This document shows, one piece after another, positions 5,994 to 6,222 of a stretch of 6,222 nt of DNA. The stretch comes from JAZKSG01 sp036626215 (GTDB taxonomy: Archaea > Thermoplasmatota > E2 > DHVEG-1): NCBI GenBank assembly GCA_036626215.1, contig JAZKSG010000054.1:1-6222 (forward strand). The letters run 5' to 3'. The notes below the pieces were generated by a model. That model did no database searches. It was not told the DNA's origin and saw nothing but the letters and a program-made list of their open reading frames with translations. The position numbers were made by a program, and so were the translations under genes. How positions within the stretch are numbered: the stretch's first letter is position 1; each line of letters starts with the position of its first letter.

Positions 5994-6003
5994 AAACGTT
6001 TTT
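5992..6003. repeat. AAAAACGTTTTT palindrome upstream of pncC
   Basis: A perfect 12-base palindrome lies in the 176-base spacer between pncC and the tRNA gene, about 60 bases before the pncC ATG. AAAAAAACG also recurs as a direct repeat at 5990-5998 and 6026-6034. The rest of the spacer holds AT-rich sequence with possible TATA elements for leftward transcription (such as AATAATAAAA on the minus strand, near 6000-6009), none decisive. An operator or promoter role is possible, but nothing beyond symmetry supports it. Confidence 0.3.
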
Positions 6004-6054
6004 ATTATTCTAAAATTTGATTTCCAAAAAAACGCTACAAAACTTTTTTTAGTT

Positions 6055-6074
6055 AAGTGAAAAATTATTATAGG
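6055..6074 (+). promoter_or_regulatory. TATA-like promoter of the tRNA-Gln gene
   Basis: The purine-rich AAGTGAAAAA followed by TTATTATA resembles an archaeal BRE-TATA pair. A start site about 25 bases past the TATA centre would fall near 6093-6098, giving a short 5' leader of roughly 10-15 bases before the mature tRNA end at 6108. The spacing fits typical archaeal tRNA promoters. Confidence 0.55.
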
Positions 6075-6107
6075 AAAACCATTATCCCATCCTACCACAA
6101 AAAAGAC

Positions 6108-6180
6108 AGCCCCATGGTGTAGCGGTCAATCATGTTGGCCTTTGGAGCCAGCGACCCCAGTTCGAATCTGGGTGGGGCTA
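6108..6180 (+). tRNA. tRNA-Gln, anticodon UUG
   Basis: A full cloverleaf folds by eye. The acceptor stem is AGCCCCA (6108-6114) with TGGGGCT (6173-6179), seven pairs, and discriminator A6180. The D arm begins at 6117 (GTGT...CAT, with one wobble and one weak pair) and contains the GCGGT loop. The anticodon stem is TTGGC (6135-6139) with GCCAG (6147-6151), and the loop CTTTGGA puts TTG (6142-6144) at positions 34-36, which reads CAA. The T arm is CCCAG (6156-6160), loop TTCGAAT, CTGGG (6168-6172). The variable region is short and no intron is seen. CCA is not encoded (ACTA follows), so it must be added by the nucleotidyltransferase. The A1-U72 first pair is usual in archaeal tRNA-Gln, which in most archaea is charged indirectly through Glu-tRNA and the GatDE amidotransferase; that route is family knowledge, not visible here. 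Confidence 0.95.
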
Positions 6181-6182
6181 CT

Positions 6183-6190
6183 AAATTTTT
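6183..6190 (+). terminator. T-rich trailer after the tRNA gene
   Basis: AAATTTTT (6183-6190) follows the tRNA 3' end after two bases. The run of five T residues is short but is the usual kind of stop for an archaeal tRNA transcript. A longer unit extending beyond the window cannot be excluded. Confidence 0.4.
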
Positions 6191-6222
6191 AAAAGAACAA
6201 AAAATATGAAACCAACATTATC

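Noticed and set aside
6206..6222. Possible start of a rightward gene at ATG 6206-6208
   Set aside because: Only five codons remain before the edge and no clear ribosome binding site precedes it, so it cannot be supported.

Overview
The window reads as a piece of an archaeal, probably euryarchaeotal, chromosome. The grounds are a phosphate regulator with an AbrB-type domain fused to PhoU helices (an architecture known from archaea), a stand-alone RNA 3'-terminal phosphate cyclase of archaeal type, a tRNA-Gln(UUG) with an A1-U72 pair and no encoded CCA, U-rich terminators without strong hairpins, and AT-rich TATA-like elements upstream of genes. Shine-Dalgarno sequences (AGGTGA, GGAGG) are clear before most genes, and one gene (pit) uses a TTG start. 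I cannot name the lineage more closely from sequence alone.

The left half (1-3434) is a phosphate-uptake locus. At the left edge the first 93 codons of a PstS lipoprotein are read leftward. A 155-base AT-rich divergent spacer separates it from a rightward AbrB-PhoU regulator. Converging on that gene is a leftward two-gene operon: a Pit-type inorganic phosphate permease followed by its DUF47 (PhoU-like) partner. A high-affinity ABC system and a low-affinity permease, each with its own PhoU-family protein, therefore lie side by side. The divergent spacer holds an inverted repeat that could be an operator.

The right half (3596-5931) is a leftward three-gene run with short gaps: a CinA C-terminal domain protein (probable NMN deamidase), RNA 3'-phosphate cyclase RtcA, and a calcineurin-like metallophosphoesterase. 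A U-rich terminator separates it from the pit promoter region. The CinA and phosphoesterase genes were given shorter starts than their longest frames because ATG codons with good ribosome binding sites lie inside. RtcA and the phosphoesterase could both act on phosphate ends, but that link is inference from position.

At the right edge a tRNA-Gln gene points rightward, with its own TATA-like promoter and T-rich trailer, divergent from the CinA gene. No mobile element, CRISPR array or broken gene was seen. I found no convincing wholly new system; the items most worth a second look are the candidate operator, the paired PhoU-family arrangement and the pncC-rtcA-phosphoesterase neighbourhood.
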